Under the pieces are notes generated by a model. That model had not been told where the DNA came from. It saw only the letters and a program-made list of their open reading frames with translations, and did no database searches. From assembly GCF_003574835.2 (NCBI RefSeq), contig NZ_CP063196.1, positions 930,001-994,000 on the forward strand: a stretch of 64,000 nt of DNA, read 5' to 3'. Source of the stretch: Thermobifida halotolerans (lineage in GTDB: Bacteria > Actinomycetota > Actinomycetes > Streptosporangiales > Streptosporangiaceae). Shown in pieces: positions 1 to 10,969 of this stretch; the first letter of the stretch is position 1; each line of letters begins with the position of its first letter. The position numbers and the translations under genes were made by a program.

Positions 1-53
1 TCCCTCCGCGTGCGCGCGGTCGCTCCCGGCGCCGTCCGCGACCGGGGAAACGA

Positions 54-92
54 CGACGGCCCTCCCGCGACCCGGTCGCGGGAGGGCCGTCG
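54..92 (-). terminator. Terminator hairpin of the ABC importer operon
   Basis: An 18-bp perfect inverted repeat (54-71 pairing with 75-92) with a three-base loop lies just downstream of the permease stop codon on the minus strand. There is no U-tract, as is usual for actinobacterial intrinsic terminators. Bases 1-53 hold no gene I can support. Confidence 0.7.
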
Positions 93-107
93 CCCGTCCG
101 TGGCCTC

Positions 108-1839
108 CTACGGGGTGCCGCCGCTGTTGGGGCGGCCGCCCAGGGCCAGGACCGTCAGCACGACCGTCGTGGAGACAGCGGTGATGATCACCGACAGCGC
201 GGCCAGCAACGGGAACGTGCCCGCGGTCCACAGGTCCAGGATGGCCTGGCCCACCACGGGAGCCCCCGGTCCGGCGAGCATCGCCGAGGCGTTGATCTCG
301 CCCGCCGACAGGATGAACAGCAGCGACCAGCCCGCCACCAGGCTCGGGGCCATCAACGGCAGGATCACCCGCAGAAAGATCCGCCAGTCGCGGGCCCCGG
401 AGACCTCCGCGGCCTCCCGCATCTCCGGGCCGATCTGCTGGATCGCGGAGTTGGCGTAGAACGACGCCTGCGGCAAGAAGATCACCACGTAGGCGGTGAC
501 GAGCAGCAGCAGGGTCCCGTTCCACCCGAAGGGCGGACCGGCGAACGCCACCAGGAAGGCGATGCCCACCACGATGTGCGAGATCGCCGCCGGGATCTTG
601 ATGACGCCGTCGACGAACCGGCCCAGCAGCGAGCGGCGCCGGTAGGACAGGTAGGCCAGCAGCGCCGCCAGCAGGGTGGTGACGGTCGCGCACATCAGCG
701 CCAGCAGCAGGCTGTTGGTGATGCCCCGGCGCACCGCCAGGCGCTCCCACAGGTTGACGTAGTTGTCACCGGTCAGGGTGCCGAGGTCGATCTGCGGCGT
801 CCAGAAGCCCTGGAAGGACACCAGCAGCAGGGCGAGGAACGGCAGGACCGAGGTGGCCCCCAGGTAGCCGAGGACCAGCAGCCGGGCCGGGACGCGCCAG
901 CGGCCCAGCGAGACCAGCGCTGCGCGCGCCCCGCGGCCGCCGATGCGGGCGAACCGGCCCCTGGCCATGACGCGGCGCTCCACCGACCAGGCGAGGACCA
1001 CGATGGCGATCAGCACCAGGCTCATGCTCAGCGCCGTGATCAGGTCCGGTGGATAGTACCGGGTCACCGAGTGGACGATGGACACCGGCAGCACCTCGAT
1101 CTCCGCCGAGGTGCCGATCACCACCGGAACGGAGAACAGCGCGAAACCGATGGTGATGAGCTGCAGCACCGCCGCGCCCATGGCCGGTTTGAGGTTGGGC
1201 AGGGTCACCCGGAACAGCGTCCTGACCGGTCCGCACCCGGAGACCCGGGCCGCCTCCTCCAGCGCCGGGTCCAGCGACTGCAACCCGCTGGAGATCGCCA
1301 GGTAGGCGTAGGGGGTCAGGTAGAGGGCGTAGACGAAGACCAGGCCGGGCCAGGTGAAGATGTTGAGCGGACCGGTCTCCACCCCGATGCCGACCAGAGC
1401 CAGCAGCTCCCGCAGCCAGTAGTTGAGGTAGCCCGCCTCGGGGCTGGTCAGGAACACCCAGCCGATCGAGCCCGCGATGGCGGGCACGAACAGCGGCATC
1501 AGCGGCAGCGCCTCGGCGGCCCACCCCATCCGGGCGTCGGTGCGCACGTTGATCCACGCCAGCACGGCACCGATGAGGAACGCCAGCGCGCCGCCCGTGG
1601 CCACGGCCACGACCGCGTTGCGGATCACCTGCAGGGTGTCGGAGTCGGTGAGCACGTCGAGTACGGCGGGCAGTTCCGTGCCCAGTTCGCCGAGGAAGGC
1701 GCGGCCCACCGGGTAGACGACGAAGAAGACGACGACCGCCGCCGCCACCCAGCTCACCACCTGGAAGGTGGAGAACCTGCGGCGGGGCCGGGGCGGTGCC
1801 GTAGGACCGGTGGGGGCGGACGCGGGCCGCTGCAGCGTG

Positions 1840-1847
<8 letters not shown>
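108..1847 (-). CDS. ABC transporter permease, fused two-domain ferric-iron type
   Basis: Integral membrane permease of 579 aa with about 12 hydrophobic segments. It is an internal duplication: two binding-protein-dependent permease domains, each with an EAA loop (around residues 197 and 477, both reading (E)EAA-x-VSG). This FbpB/AfuB-type layout is typical of Fe(III) importers and of related 2-aminoethylphosphonate or thiamine systems, so the substrate is inferred. The ATG at 1847 overlaps the end of the ATPase gene by 8 bp, which indicates translational coupling. It is the last gene of a binding protein-ATPase-permease operon and is followed by a strong hairpin. Confidence 0.9.
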
Positions 1848-2994
<1,147 letters not shown>

Positions 2995-3017
2995 CGGGGG
3001 TTCTCCTTGACGGGGGA

Positions 3018-4040
3018 TCAGAAGCCGATCAGCTCGTTGAGGTGCTGCTGCTCCTCCAGGGCGGAGCCCAGGTCCGGGGCGACGTACCCCTCGGGTTCGG
3101 GAAGGGTGCCGTCGAGTTCGCCGAGCGGGGAGATGCCGAATCCCTCGTTGAGCGCGGTCTGTCCCTCCTCCGACATCAGGAAGTCGGTGAACAGCAGCGC
3201 GGCGTTGGGGTGCGGGGACCCCTCGGCCACGGCCGTGTACTGCTCGACGCCGGTGGTGGGGGAGAGGTAGGCCAGTTCCACGGGGGCGCCGGACTCCTTC
3301 AGCGGGTTGACCACCGAGGGCAGGCTGGGGAAGGCGACCAGGGACTCGCCGGCGGCCACCTGCTGGGTGCCGGGGATGGCGCTGTCGACCTTCTGCAGGT
3401 CCTGGCCGGCCAGGTCCCGCAGGTACTCCTCGCCGTACTCCTCCTTGAGGGTGCGCAGCAGTTCGGCCCAGGACAGCACCGAGACGGGGTCGGCCATGAC
3501 GATCTCGCTCTCCAGTTCGGGCGCGAGCAGGTCCTCCCAGTCCTGCAGGTCGGAGGCCGCGAGTTCGTCGGTGTTGTAGGCGAGGCCGATGGGCTGGGAG
3601 TTGACCAGGAAGTAGGTGTCCTCGTACAGGGCCTCCTGCGGCCAGGAGGCCAGGTTGTCCACCCGGTCGGCGGGGAGTTCGCGCAGCCAGCCGTTGCCGG
3701 TGTACTCCTCGAGGATGTGGTTCTCGGGGATGGTGATCAGGTCGCCGAGAGACTGGCCGGAGTCGCGCTCGGTGGAGTAGCGCTGCGCGAGGACCGACGA
3801 GCCCATCCGGACCACCTCGACGGGGACGCCGTACTCCTCCTCGAAGGCGGAGGCGACCGCCTGCACCGGTTCCTCGGGGATGGAGACGTACCAGGTGACG
3901 GTCCCCTCGCTGCGGGCCGCCTCGACCAGGTCGCCGTCCTCGCCGCCGCCCGCGGCGTCCCCTCCGCCGCCGCAGGCGGTCGCGAACAGTGTGAGGGCCA
4001 GCGCGGCCGAGCCGATCGCCGGCCACCGGGCTGTACTCAT
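3018..4040 (-). CDS. Extracellular solute-binding lipoprotein of the ABC importer
   Basis: A 340-aa secreted lipoprotein. The N-terminus is a lipoprotein signal peptide ending in a lipobox (LFATAC, Cys about residue 22) followed by a Gly-rich linker. The body is a bacterial solute-binding fold of the FbpA/AfuA class (SEGTVTWYVSIPEEPVQAV near the start). It delivers substrate to the fused permease. The ATG at 4040 has a GGAGGA site; a longer frame runs upstream but lacks signal-peptide logic. It is the first gene of the operon, with an AT-rich promoter/operator region just upstream. The ligand is inferred to be Fe(III), and a different anion or polyamine is possible. Confidence 0.88.
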   Translation of the reverse strand: MSTARWPAIGSAALALTLFATACGGGGDAAGGGEDGDLVEAARSEGTVTWYVSIPEEPVQAVASAFEEEYGVPVEVVRMGSSVLAQRYSTERDSGQSLGDLITIPENHILEEYTGNGWLRELPADRVDNLASWPQEALYEDTYFLVNSQPIGLAYNTDELAASDLQDWEDLLAPELESEIVMADPVSVLSWAELLRTLKEEYGEEYLRDLAGQDLQKVDSAIPGTQQVAAGESLVAFPSLPSVVNPLKESGAPVELAYLSPTTGVEQYTAVAEGSPHPNAALLFTDFLMSEEGQTALNEGFGISPLGELDGTLPEPEGYVAPDLGSALEEQQHLNELIGF

Positions 4041-4068
4041 TGGTCCTCCAGCAAGGTGAACAAGCTCA

Positions 4069-4103
4069 TAGTTAGGTTTATTATCTTTATCATGATTAAA
4101 GCG
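4069..4103 (-). promoter_or_regulatory. AT-rich promoter/operator of the ABC importer
   Basis: A short AT island in an otherwise GC-rich gap, 30-60 bp upstream of the binding-protein start. It contains the palindrome ATCATGAT (4089-4096) within a near-symmetric 13-mer at 4087-4099, and the half-site TTAGGTTTA (4073-4081) that resembles half of a DtxR/IdeR iron box. The full iron-box dyad is not present, so iron regulation is only suggested. Confidence 0.4.
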
Positions 4104-4581
4104 GGTCGGAGCGGGGTGGGGTCGGGTGCTGGCCGAAAGGGCGGCCCCCTCGGGGCACGGCGCAACCGTGCGGCCGTCCAGAGCTTCCGCTGTGAATGCT
4201 ACGTTGTGTCCGATGTGTCGTAATCGCAGGTGGGAGGTGCCGTTCCAGCCGCTTTTGCCCAGCGGTGCCGAGTGACCGCCGCGCCGGACACACCGCCGCC
4301 CTCGCCGTCCACCGGACCACCGGCGAGGCCGAGCCGCTGCTCGCCGCGTGCCGCCCCCGCCCGGAACGAGAAGGCGCGGGGCCGTGTCGGCGCCGAAGCC
4401 CTCGGCGCCGACACGGCCCCGCTGCCGCTGCGGAAAACCCACTGACCGCGGCGCCGCGCCGCCCCGCCGGGGCCTGGGGCGGACAGGTCCGCGACGACGA
4501 GACGCGGCGCGCTCTCCCCGCCGAGCACGCCGCGTCCGGTACACGCCCCGCCGGCGGGCGGACCGCCTCCGCCCGCCGCGG
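4104..4581. other. Intergenic gap between importer operon and CBS gene
   Basis: About 480 bp without a supportable gene; the short frames in it show no ribosome sites or family signature. Its only clear feature is the long hairpin at 4376-4422, annotated separately. Confidence 0.5.
4376..4422 (-). terminator. Long perfect hairpin, terminator of CBS/BON gene
   Basis: A 21-bp perfect stem (4376-4396 with 4402-4422) closes a five-base loop. It lies about 160 bp past the stop of the CBS gene on the minus strand. It is the strongest dyad in this gap and most likely ends that transcript. Confidence 0.65.
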
Positions 4582-5214
4582 TCAGCGCACCCTGCTCAGC
4601 GGCACCAGGTCGTCCTCGTCGTAGGAGAGGCGGCTGTGCACCCGCACCACGCCCTCCACCCGGCGGACCGCGTGGACCAGCCGCGGGATGACCGAGCGCA
4701 CCGGGACCTCGCCGTCCAGGGTGACGACGCCGTTGTCCACCGACACGGTCACACCGGTGAGGTCGAACTCGCGGCGCAGGACGTCCCGCTCCACCGTCTC
4801 CCGCAGTTCGCCGTCCCCGACGAAGTAGACGCGCAGCAGGTCGGAGCGGCTGACGATACCGAGCAGCCGCCCGTCCTCGGTGACCACCGGCAGCCGCTTG
4901 ATCCGGTGGCGGCGCATCCGCTCGGCCGCCTCACGCGGTGTCGCGTCGGCGGTGATGGTGACCGCGGGCGCGCTCATCAGGTTCCGCGCCACCGGTGCGC
5001 GCTGCGCGCCCGGCTCCTCCTCCAGGTCGGGATCGGCGAGCCGGAGCAGCAGGTCGCTTTCGGAGACGACCCCGACCACGCGGTGGTCGGCGTCCATGAT
5101 GGGGACCGCGCTGACCCCGTTCATCCGCAGCGACATCGCGAGCTTCTTGAATCCCGCCTCCTCGAACGCGGCCACGACGTGGGTGGTCATGAGGTCGCCG
5201 ACGGTGCTGGCCAT
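4582..5214 (-). CDS. CBS-domain pair plus BON domain protein
   Basis: A 210-aa cytoplasmic protein. Residues about 1-60 and 75-135 are two CBS repeats (VGDLMTTHV...GVVSESDLL and ARNLMSAPAV...GIVSRSDLL), which form an adenosyl-nucleotide-binding Bateman module. Residues about 145-205 form a BON domain (GVTVSVDNGVVTLDGEV). This architecture is common in actinobacteria, where such proteins are linked to energy or redox sensing and dormancy; the ligand is not known from sequence. The ATG has an AAGGAG site 7 bases upstream. It stands alone between its own terminator and the acyl-CoA synthetase gene. Confidence 0.88.
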   Translation of the reverse strand: MASTVGDLMTTHVVAAFEEAGFKKLAMSLRMNGVSAVPIMDADHRVVGVVSESDLLLRLADPDLEEEPGAQRAPVARNLMSAPAVTITADATPREAAERMRRHRIKRLPVVTEDGRLLGIVSRSDLLRVYFVGDGELRETVERDVLRREFDLTGVTVSVDNGVVTLDGEVPVRSVIPRLVHAVRRVEGVVRVHSRLSYDEDDLVPLSRVR

Positions 5215-5397
5215 GGGTTGCTCCTTAGGGTCCGCCTGTCTTCGAGCCTGCCCCCACCGCGCGTGCGGTGCGGGCCACGGAGGTCCCGGCCGCCCCGGCC
5301 GTTCGTCCCGGAGGCACGGGCCGGCCGTCGCGGGGCCGCTCCCGGGGTCGACCGCCTCCCCCGGTCGGCCCCGGGGCGCCGCCCGTCCTCTCCGGGG

Positions 5398-8064
5398 TCA
5401 CAGCGGCCGCAGCGCCCGCAGGTAGGGATCGCCCGACGGAGGCACCGCCAACCGGATGCGCGCGTCCACGCACATCGCCCCCGACGGGGCGGCCATGACC
5501 GGGTTCATGTCGAGCTCCGACACCTGCGGCAGGTCCACGGCCAGTTGCGACAGCCGCAGCGCCGTGTCGCGCAGCGCGTCCAGGTCCACGGCGTTGTCGC
5601 CGTCCTGCTCGCCGAGCGTGCGCAGCGCGGGAACCGAGCGGACCAGCTCGTCGGCGTCGAAGTCGGTGAGCGGGGCCAGCCGCGCCGCCCTGGTGCGCAG
5701 CGCCTCGGTGTAGGTGCCGCCCAGCCCGCACACCACCAGCGGCCCGAACACCGGCTGCTGCACCAGCCCGAGCAGCACCTCGAACCCGCGCGGGGCCATC
5801 TCCTGCACCAGGACTCCGCGCAGGTCCTCTCCGAACCGGTCGGCCAGGTCCGCGTGCGCCTCACGCACCTGCTCGGCGTCGGTGAGGTCCAGGCGCAGCG
5901 CGCCCGCCTGCTTCTTGTGCACCACCCCGGCGACGTCCGCCTTCAACGCCACCGGTCCGCCCAGCTCCCGCCAGGCCCGCGCCGACTCCTCGGGCTCGTG
6001 GGTCCACCGCCACGGCGCCATCGCGATCCCGTAGCAGCCCAGCAGCTCCATCGTCTGGTCCAGCGGCAGCCAGCCGCCCTCCGGCCGCTGCTTCAGGAAG
6101 CCGCGCGCGATCCGCTGGGCGCGGTCGGTGGAGACGGCGGTGAGGACCGGCGCCTCCCCGGCCGGCCGGGCCAGCCACCTGGCGCGCTCCCACGCGTGCC
6201 CCAGCGCCGCGGCGGCCGCCTCGGGACCGCTGTAGGAGGGCACCACGCCGTGCTCGCCCGAGGGCAGGTTGGTCACCGTCTCCGCCTGGTCCGGGGCGAC
6301 GGCGACCACCGGCTTGCCCCAGTTCGCGGTCGCCACCACCGGCAGCGGGTCGGCGAGCGCGGTGCGCACCATGATCGCGACGATCGCGTCCACCTCCGGG
6401 GCCTCGGCCAGTCGCCCCAGGCAGGCGCGCAACTGGTCGCTGCGTGCCGCGGGCGTGGTGTCGATGGGGTTGGCGCTGGCCGCCTCGGCGGGCAGCAGCG
6501 CCTCGATGTCCCGGCGGGTCTGCTCGCCGAGTTCGCGGACCTCCAGACCGGCGTCGGCGCACGCGTCGGCGGCCAGCACCCCGGTGCCTCCGGCGTTGGT
6601 GACGATGGCGACGCGCGGTCCCGACGGAAGCGGCTGGTGGGCGAGGAACGCGGCGGTGCCGATCAGTTCGCCGATGCCGCGCGCGGCCAGCACGCCCGCC
6701 TGCCGGAACAGCGTCTCCGTGGTCAGCGCGGGCGTCAGCGACGCCCCGGTGTGGGAGGCCGCCGCCCGCTGCCCGGCGGCCGAGCGTCCGGCGAGCACCG
6801 TGAGGACCGGCATCTTCCGCCCCAGGCGGCGGGCCACCCGGGAGAACTTGCGCGGGTTGCCGAAGGACTCCACGTGCATGATCGCCATCGTGGTGTTCGG
6901 GTCGGCCTCCCACCACCGCAGCAGGTCGTTGCTGCTGACGTCGAGCTTGTTGCCCGTGGACACGAACGAGGAGACGCCGATGCCCAGTCGTGAGAGGTGC
7001 TCCAGCAGCGTGATGCCGATGCCGCCGGACTGCACGACCATGCCCGCGTGGCCGGGCAGCGGCGGATGCGCGGAGAAGGTGGCCTGCAGGCGGACGTCGT
7101 CGTCCAGGGAGGCCACCCCGAAGCAGTTCGGACCGACCAGCCGCATCCCGTGGCGGCGGCACACCTCGAACAGTTCCCGGTCGGCGTCCGCCTCCAGGTC
7201 GGCGGTGATGACGACGACCGCCCCCACGCCCCGCTGCCCGCACTCCCGGGCCACGTCGACCACCGCGCCCGGGGGCACCGAGATCACCGCCAGGTCCGGG
7301 GCCTCCGGCAGGTCGGCCATCGAGGGAACGGCGGCCACGTCGGCCACGGTCGCGGCCTGCGGGTGCACCGCGTACAGGCGTCCGGTGAACCCGCTGGTGC
7401 GGATGTTGCGCAGGATCGCGTTGCCGACGGACACCGGCCGCCGGGTGCCGCCGACGACCACCACCGACCGCGGGCGCAGCAGCGGGTGCAGGCTCTCCCG
7501 GCCGGCGCGGCTCTCCCGTTCGCCGATGGCGTCGAGATAGCGGTCGTCGGGGTCGAGCGGAATGGTCAGCTCCACCACGTCGCGGTCGAAGCGCTGATGC
7601 GGACGCAGCCCGATGTCGGAGAAGACCCGCAGCATCTCGCGGTTGGCGGGCAGCACGTCGGCCCGGAACGCGGTGACGCCGCTGTGGCGGGCCCGCGACG
7701 CCAGGTGCTCCAGCAGCAGGGTACCCACGCCCCTGCCGTGGAAGCGGTCGGCGACGGCCAGCGCCACCTCGGCGACGTCCGGCCGGTCGGTGACGTCGTA
7801 GGCGGCGGCGCCGATGAGTTCGTCGTCGACGATCGCGAGCAGGGCCTGGTGGCCGCGGTCCGGTCGCGCGCAGATCCGACGTGCGAGCTGGCCGGCGTCC
7901 GGGGTACCGGAGACGAAGAAGCGCATCCGCCGGTTCTCCGGGGACATCGCCTCGTGCATCTCCCGCACCCGCGACTCGTCCTCGGGGCGGGCCGGGCGGA
8001 CCAGCGCGATCGTGCCGTCGGTCAGCAGCGCGTGGGCGGTGTCGGCGCCGACGTCGATGGTCAT
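5398..8064 (-). CDS. GNAT acetyltransferase fused to NDP-forming acyl-CoA synthetase
   Basis: An 888-aa fusion. Residues about 15-165 are a GNAT acetyltransferase (GRGVGTLLLEHL acetyl-CoA loop). About 192-290 is a CoA-binding Rossmann domain, about 340-480 a succinyl-CoA-ligase-like domain (VVQSGGIG) and about 675-880 an ATP-grasp domain. In actinobacterial Pat-type enzymes this order (GNAT first) is the reverse of Salmonella Pat. They acetylate lysines of AMP-forming acetyl-CoA synthetases and other proteins, while the synthetase half is often catalytically inactive and acts as a sensor. The ATG at 8064 follows an AAGAAGG site. The frame is open further upstream, but that extension is low-complexity Arg/Gly/Pro. 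Confidence 0.88.
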   Translation of the reverse strand: MTIDVGADTAHALLTDGTIALVRPARPEDESRVREMHEAMSPENRRMRFFVSGTPDAGQLARRICARPDRGHQALLAIVDDELIGAAAYDVTDRPDVAEVALAVADRFHGRGVGTLLLEHLASRARHSGVTAFRADVLPANREMLRVFSDIGLRPHQRFDRDVVELTIPLDPDDRYLDAIGERESRAGRESLHPLLRPRSVVVVGGTRRPVSVGNAILRNIRTSGFTGRLYAVHPQAATVADVAAVPSMADLPEAPDLAVISVPPGAVVDVARECGQRGVGAVVVITADLEADADRELFEVCRRHGMRLVGPNCFGVASLDDDVRLQATFSAHPPLPGHAGMVVQSGGIGITLLEHLSRLGIGVSSFVSTGNKLDVSSNDLLRWWEADPNTTMAIMHVESFGNPRKFSRVARRLGRKMPVLTVLAGRSAAGQRAAASHTGASLTPALTTETLFRQAGVLAARGIGELIGTAAFLAHQPLPSGPRVAIVTNAGGTGVLAADACADAGLEVRELGEQTRRDIEALLPAEAASANPIDTTPAARSDQLRACLGRLAEAPEVDAIVAIMVRTALADPLPVVATANWGKPVVAVAPDQAETVTNLPSGEHGVVPSYSGPEAAAAALGHAWERARWLARPAGEAPVLTAVSTDRAQRIARGFLKQRPEGGWLPLDQTMELLGCYGIAMAPWRWTHEPEESARAWRELGGPVALKADVAGVVHKKQAGALRLDLTDAEQVREAHADLADRFGEDLRGVLVQEMAPRGFEVLLGLVQQPVFGPLVVCGLGGTYTEALRTRAARLAPLTDFDADELVRSVPALRTLGEQDGDNAVDLDALRDTALRLSQLAVDLPQVSELDMNPVMAAPSGAMCVDARIRLAVPPSGDPYLRALRPL

Positions 8065-8380
8065 GCGGGTCACCTTCTTCTCGACGAGGTGGCGGCGGTG
8101 CGCGGGGACACTCCCCGCTCCGGTGCGCCGCGGCGCACCACTCCGCTTCCTGCCCCGCGCACTACCCCCGATCCTCCGTCCGAAGCCCTCCGCGGCGGGG
8201 TCCTTGGTCCCGGACCGCGCCCGGCCGCGCGGCGACCGCACACGCCGCGGCGGCCTTCCTCCGGGGCGGAGGCGCCAGTAGGGTGGAGCCGTTTCGCGCG
8301 CGGGCACCGCACCGCCCGCCGACGCGGTAGGCCGGGCCCCGGCATCGGGACACCGGGGGAGTGAGAGGGAGGGAGCCGAG
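8065..8380. other. Divergent intergenic region
   Basis: About 316 bp between the leftward acyl-CoA synthetase and the rightward MaoC gene. It must hold two divergent promoters, but the sequence is uniformly GC-rich and I cannot point to convincing -35/-10 elements or a small gene. Confidence 0.4.
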
Positions 8381-8896
8381 GTGGCGACGGAGCGGGCGGA
8401 CGGCGGCGGCGCGGAGGAGGCGGTCCGCGTCGAGCAGCGGGGGCTGTACTACGAGGAGCTGCGGACCGGCGTGGTCTACGCCCACCGCCCCGGACGCACC
8501 GTCACCGACGCCGACAACGTCCTGTTCAGCACGCTCACCATGAACCCGCAGAGCCTGCACCTGGACGCCCACTTCAGCGCGCGCACCGAGTTCGGCCGCC
8601 CGCTGGTCAACAGCCTGTTCACGCTGTCGACCCTGGTGGGCCTGAGCGTCAACCAGCTCACCCAGGCCACCACGGTCGCCAACCTCGGTTTCGGGGAGGT
8701 CGCCTTCCCCCACCCGGTGTTCAGCGGCGACACCCTCTACGCCGAGACCCGCGTGCTGGACAAGCGGCTGTCGACGTCGCGCCCGGACAACGGGGTCGTC
8801 CGCTTCGAGCACCGCGCCCTCAACCAGGACGGGGTGCTGGTGGCCCGGGTGGAGCGCTCGGCGCTGATGCTGCGCCTGCCAGAGGAGCGGCGGTGA
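8381..8896 (+). CDS. MaoC-family hydratase (hot-dog fold)
   Basis: A 171-aa single hot-dog-fold enzyme of the MaoC/mesaconyl-CoA or enoyl-CoA hydratase type. Features seen are the stretch [20 protein letters not shown], where the catalytic Asp/His dyad of this family sits, and [13 protein letters not shown]. It should hydrate or dehydrate an acyl-CoA double bond. The GTG start follows GGGAGG. The end overlaps the CitE-like gene by a GTGA junction, so the two are a coupled operon. That pairing suggests use of a branched or C4/C5 dicarboxylic acyl-CoA; the exact substrate cannot be read from sequence. Confidence 0.88.
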   Translation: MATERADGGGAEEAVRVEQRGLYYEELRTGVVYAHRPGRTVTDADNVLFSTLTMNPQSLHLDAHFSARTEFGRPLVNSLFTLSTLVGLSVNQLTQATTVANLGFGEVAFPHPVFSGDTLYAETRVLDKRLSTSRPDNGVVRFEHRALNQDGVLVARVERSALMLRLPEERR

Positions 8897-9720
8897 ACCG
8901 GACCGACGTCGACCTGCCGGGTCCGGCGCTGCTGTTCTGCCCCGGAGACCGGCCCGACCGCTACGCCAAGGCCGCCGAACGCGCCGACGCGGTCATCCTG
9001 GATCTGGAGGACAGCGTCGCCGCCGAGCACAAGGACCGGGCCCGTGCCCTCGTCGTCGCCGGACTCGCCGACCTCGACCCCGCGCGCGTGATCGTGCGCG
9101 TCAACGCGCCGGACAGCCCGTGGTGGGCCGACGACGTGGCGGCGGTGACCGGGGCGGGCGTGCGGCTGGTGATGCTGCCGAAGGCGCAGCGGCCCGAGGA
9201 CGTCGAGGCGCTGGCGCCCGCCCGCGTGATCGCGCTGTGCGAGACGGCCGCCGGGGTGCTGGCCGCCGAGCGCGTCGCGGCCGCGCCCTCGTGCGCGGCG
9301 CTGAGCTGGGGCGGCGAGGACCTGATGGCGGACCTGGGCGGCGCCTCCAGCCGCCGCGCCGACGGCGCCTACCACGACGTGGCGCGGTACGCCCGCTCCC
9401 GGGTGCTGCTGGCCGCCGCGGCCCACGGACGGCCCGCCGTCGAGACCGTCCACGTCGACATCGACGACCTCGCCGGACTCGCCGCCTCCTCCGCGGAGGC
9501 CGCCGCGGTGGGGTTCGTCGCGCGCATGTGCGTCCACCCCTCCCACGTGGCCCCCATCCGCGAGGCGTTCGCCCCCGATCCCTCCGACGTGGAGTGGGCG
9601 CGCGGCGTGCTGGAGGCGGCCGAGAGGGCTCCCTCGGGGGTGTTCCGCTACCGGGGGCGGATGATCGACGCGCCGCTGCTGCGCCAGGCCCGCGGTATCG
9701 TGCGCCGCGCCCGGAACTGA
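8893..9720 (+). CDS. CitE/HpcH-HpaI-type CoA ester lyase
   Basis: A 275-aa TIM-barrel enzyme of the CitE-like superfamily. Seen are the metal/substrate motifs LDLEDSV (about residue 36), ALCETAAGV and [12 protein letters not shown]. Related enzymes cleave malyl-, citramalyl- or beta-methylmalyl-CoA with Mg2+. It starts at a GTG overlapping the MaoC stop. Next to a MaoC hydratase this fits a hydratase/lyase pair acting on mesaconyl- or methylmalyl-type CoA esters, which is an inference from context. Confidence 0.88.
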   Translation: MNRTDVDLPGPALLFCPGDRPDRYAKAAERADAVILDLEDSVAAEHKDRARALVVAGLADLDPARVIVRVNAPDSPWWADDVAAVTGAGVRLVMLPKAQRPEDVEALAPARVIALCETAAGVLAAERVAAAPSCAALSWGGEDLMADLGGASSRRADGAYHDVARYARSRVLLAAAAHGRPAVETVHVDIDDLAGLAASSAEAAAVGFVARMCVHPSHVAPIREAFAPDPSDVEWARGVLEAAERAPSGVFRYRGRMIDAPLLRQARGIVRRARN

Positions 9721-9755
9721 CCCACCCGCCCGACCGGTCCCCACCACCCGGCGCC

Positions 9756-9761
9756 TATATT
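9756..9761 (+). promoter_or_regulatory. Possible -10 element for the SDR gene
   Basis: TATATT stands out in the otherwise GC-rich 111-bp gap and lies about 70 bp upstream of the SDR start. No good -35 match is evident. Confidence 0.3.
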
Positions 9762-9831
9762 CATGGGGTCATAGGACCGCGACGGGGCTTCGGGGGCCCG
9801 CCGCGGTCATCCGTCGAGGGGAGCCCGAACC

Positions 9832-10665
9832 GTGCCGAACCGCCGAGTGCTGATCACCGGATGCTCCAGCGGAGTGGGCCGCGCACTCGCCGTCCGGCTG
9901 GCGCGGCGCGGCCACGAGGTGATCGCCTCCGCCCGCTCGGCGGCCGCCGTCGCCGACCTGGACGTGGCCGACCGGATCGGACTCGACGTCACCGACCCCG
10001 AGTCGGTGCGGCGGGCGGCGCGCCGACTCGGGGCGGTGGACGTGCTGGTCAACAACGCGGGCCGGGGCATGCGCGCACCGGTCGAGCTGGCCGGGGACGA
10101 CGACCTGCGCGCGTTGTGGGAGACCAACGTCCTCGGTCCGGTCCGCCTGATCCGCGCGTTCCTGCCCGCGATGCGCGAGCGCGGCAGCGGCCGGATCGTC
10201 AACGTCTCCTCCGTCGCCGGACGCCGCGTGATGCCCCTGACCGGCCATTACGCCGCGAGCAAGCACGCCCTGGAGGCGATCGGCGAGGCCCTGCGCCACG
10301 AGGTGCGACCCTTCGGGGTGGAGGTGGTCACGGTGGAGCCCGGCCCGGTGCGCACCGAGTTCGCCCGCAACCTGCTGGCCGCCGACACCACCGACCCCGG
10401 CCCCTACCGGGAGGTGGCGGAGTGGGCCGCCGAACTGGGCCGCGCCGTCAACGCCCCCGCCCAGACGGCCGAGGAGGTCGCCGACGTCGTCGTCGCGGCG
10501 GTGGAGGCCGAACGGGTCCCGCTGCGGATCCCGACCTCCCCGGAGGCGGCCCGCGCCATCGCCGACCGCACCGGCCGCGGCGACACCGAGTACGAGGAGT
10601 GGCTGTACGGCGTCGTGCCGCCGCCGGAGCGGCCCACCGGGGGAGGAGACGCCGGTACCCGGTGA
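9832..10665 (+). CDS. Short-chain dehydrogenase/reductase
   Basis: A 277-aa classical SDR. The NAD(P)-binding TGCSSGVG lies at about residues 8-15, VLVNNAG follows at about 72-78, the catalytic Ser is in NVSSVAG (about 126) and the catalytic Tyr and Lys are in GHYAASK (about Y140, K144). The small residue pattern after the first strand and an Arg-rich loop (ARRGHE) suggest NADP preference, which is uncertain. The GTG start has a GAGGGGAG site. It is a monocistronic-looking gene; the substrate is unknown. Confidence 0.88.
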   Translation: MPNRRVLITGCSSGVGRALAVRLARRGHEVIASARSAAAVADLDVADRIGLDVTDPESVRRAARRLGAVDVLVNNAGRGMRAPVELAGDDDLRALWETNVLGPVRLIRAFLPAMRERGSGRIVNVSSVAGRRVMPLTGHYAASKHALEAIGEALRHEVRPFGVEVVTVEPGPVRTEFARNLLAADTTDPGPYREVAEWAAELGRAVNAPAQTAEEVADVVVAAVEAERVPLRIPTSPEAARAIADRTGRGDTEYEEWLYGVVPPPERPTGGGDAGTR

Positions 10666-10829
10666 CACCGCGGGCCGACGCGACCGCCGCACGTCCCGAC
10701 GTCCGTGTTCCGAAGGTGGGTAGCATGACAGGCCGACCCCGTGCCGGACCCGCCGGAGCGGGGGACGCGAGGAGAACAGGGGGCGTGGTGACGCTCACGG
10801 GCCTGCGCGGTCGGCGCCGCGGCACGCCG

Positions 10830-10853
10830 GGCCGGGGGTCCCGGCCCCCGGCC
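10830..10853. terminator. Hairpin between SDR and FolP2-like genes
   Basis: A 9-bp perfect GC stem (10830-10838 with 10845-10853) with a six-base loop in the 304-bp gap after the SDR. It could terminate the SDR transcript. The rest of the gap (10666-10969) holds only a short Arg/Gly/Pro-rich frame that I did not accept as a gene. Confidence 0.4.
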
Positions 10854-10969
10854 GCGAGCCGTCTCCCGCCGGGCGCGGCGCCCGCGGGCGACAGCTCCTG
10901 ACCACGGGCATGTCTTCCGGACCGAGCGACCACCGGCGACCGGGCCGGATGCGACGAGAGAGGCACCCG

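Noticed and set aside
5215-5397. Imperfect GC hairpins between the CBS and acyl-CoA synthetase genes
   Set aside because: The stems are interrupted and short; they are not distinct from the background dyads expected in this GC-rich gap.
10726-10901. 58-codon ORF between the SDR and FolP2-like genes, with an internal GTG at 10785
   Set aside because: The product is low-complexity Arg/Gly/Pro sequence, a GC hairpin lies inside it and no homology is apparent. Open frames of this size are expected at this GC content.
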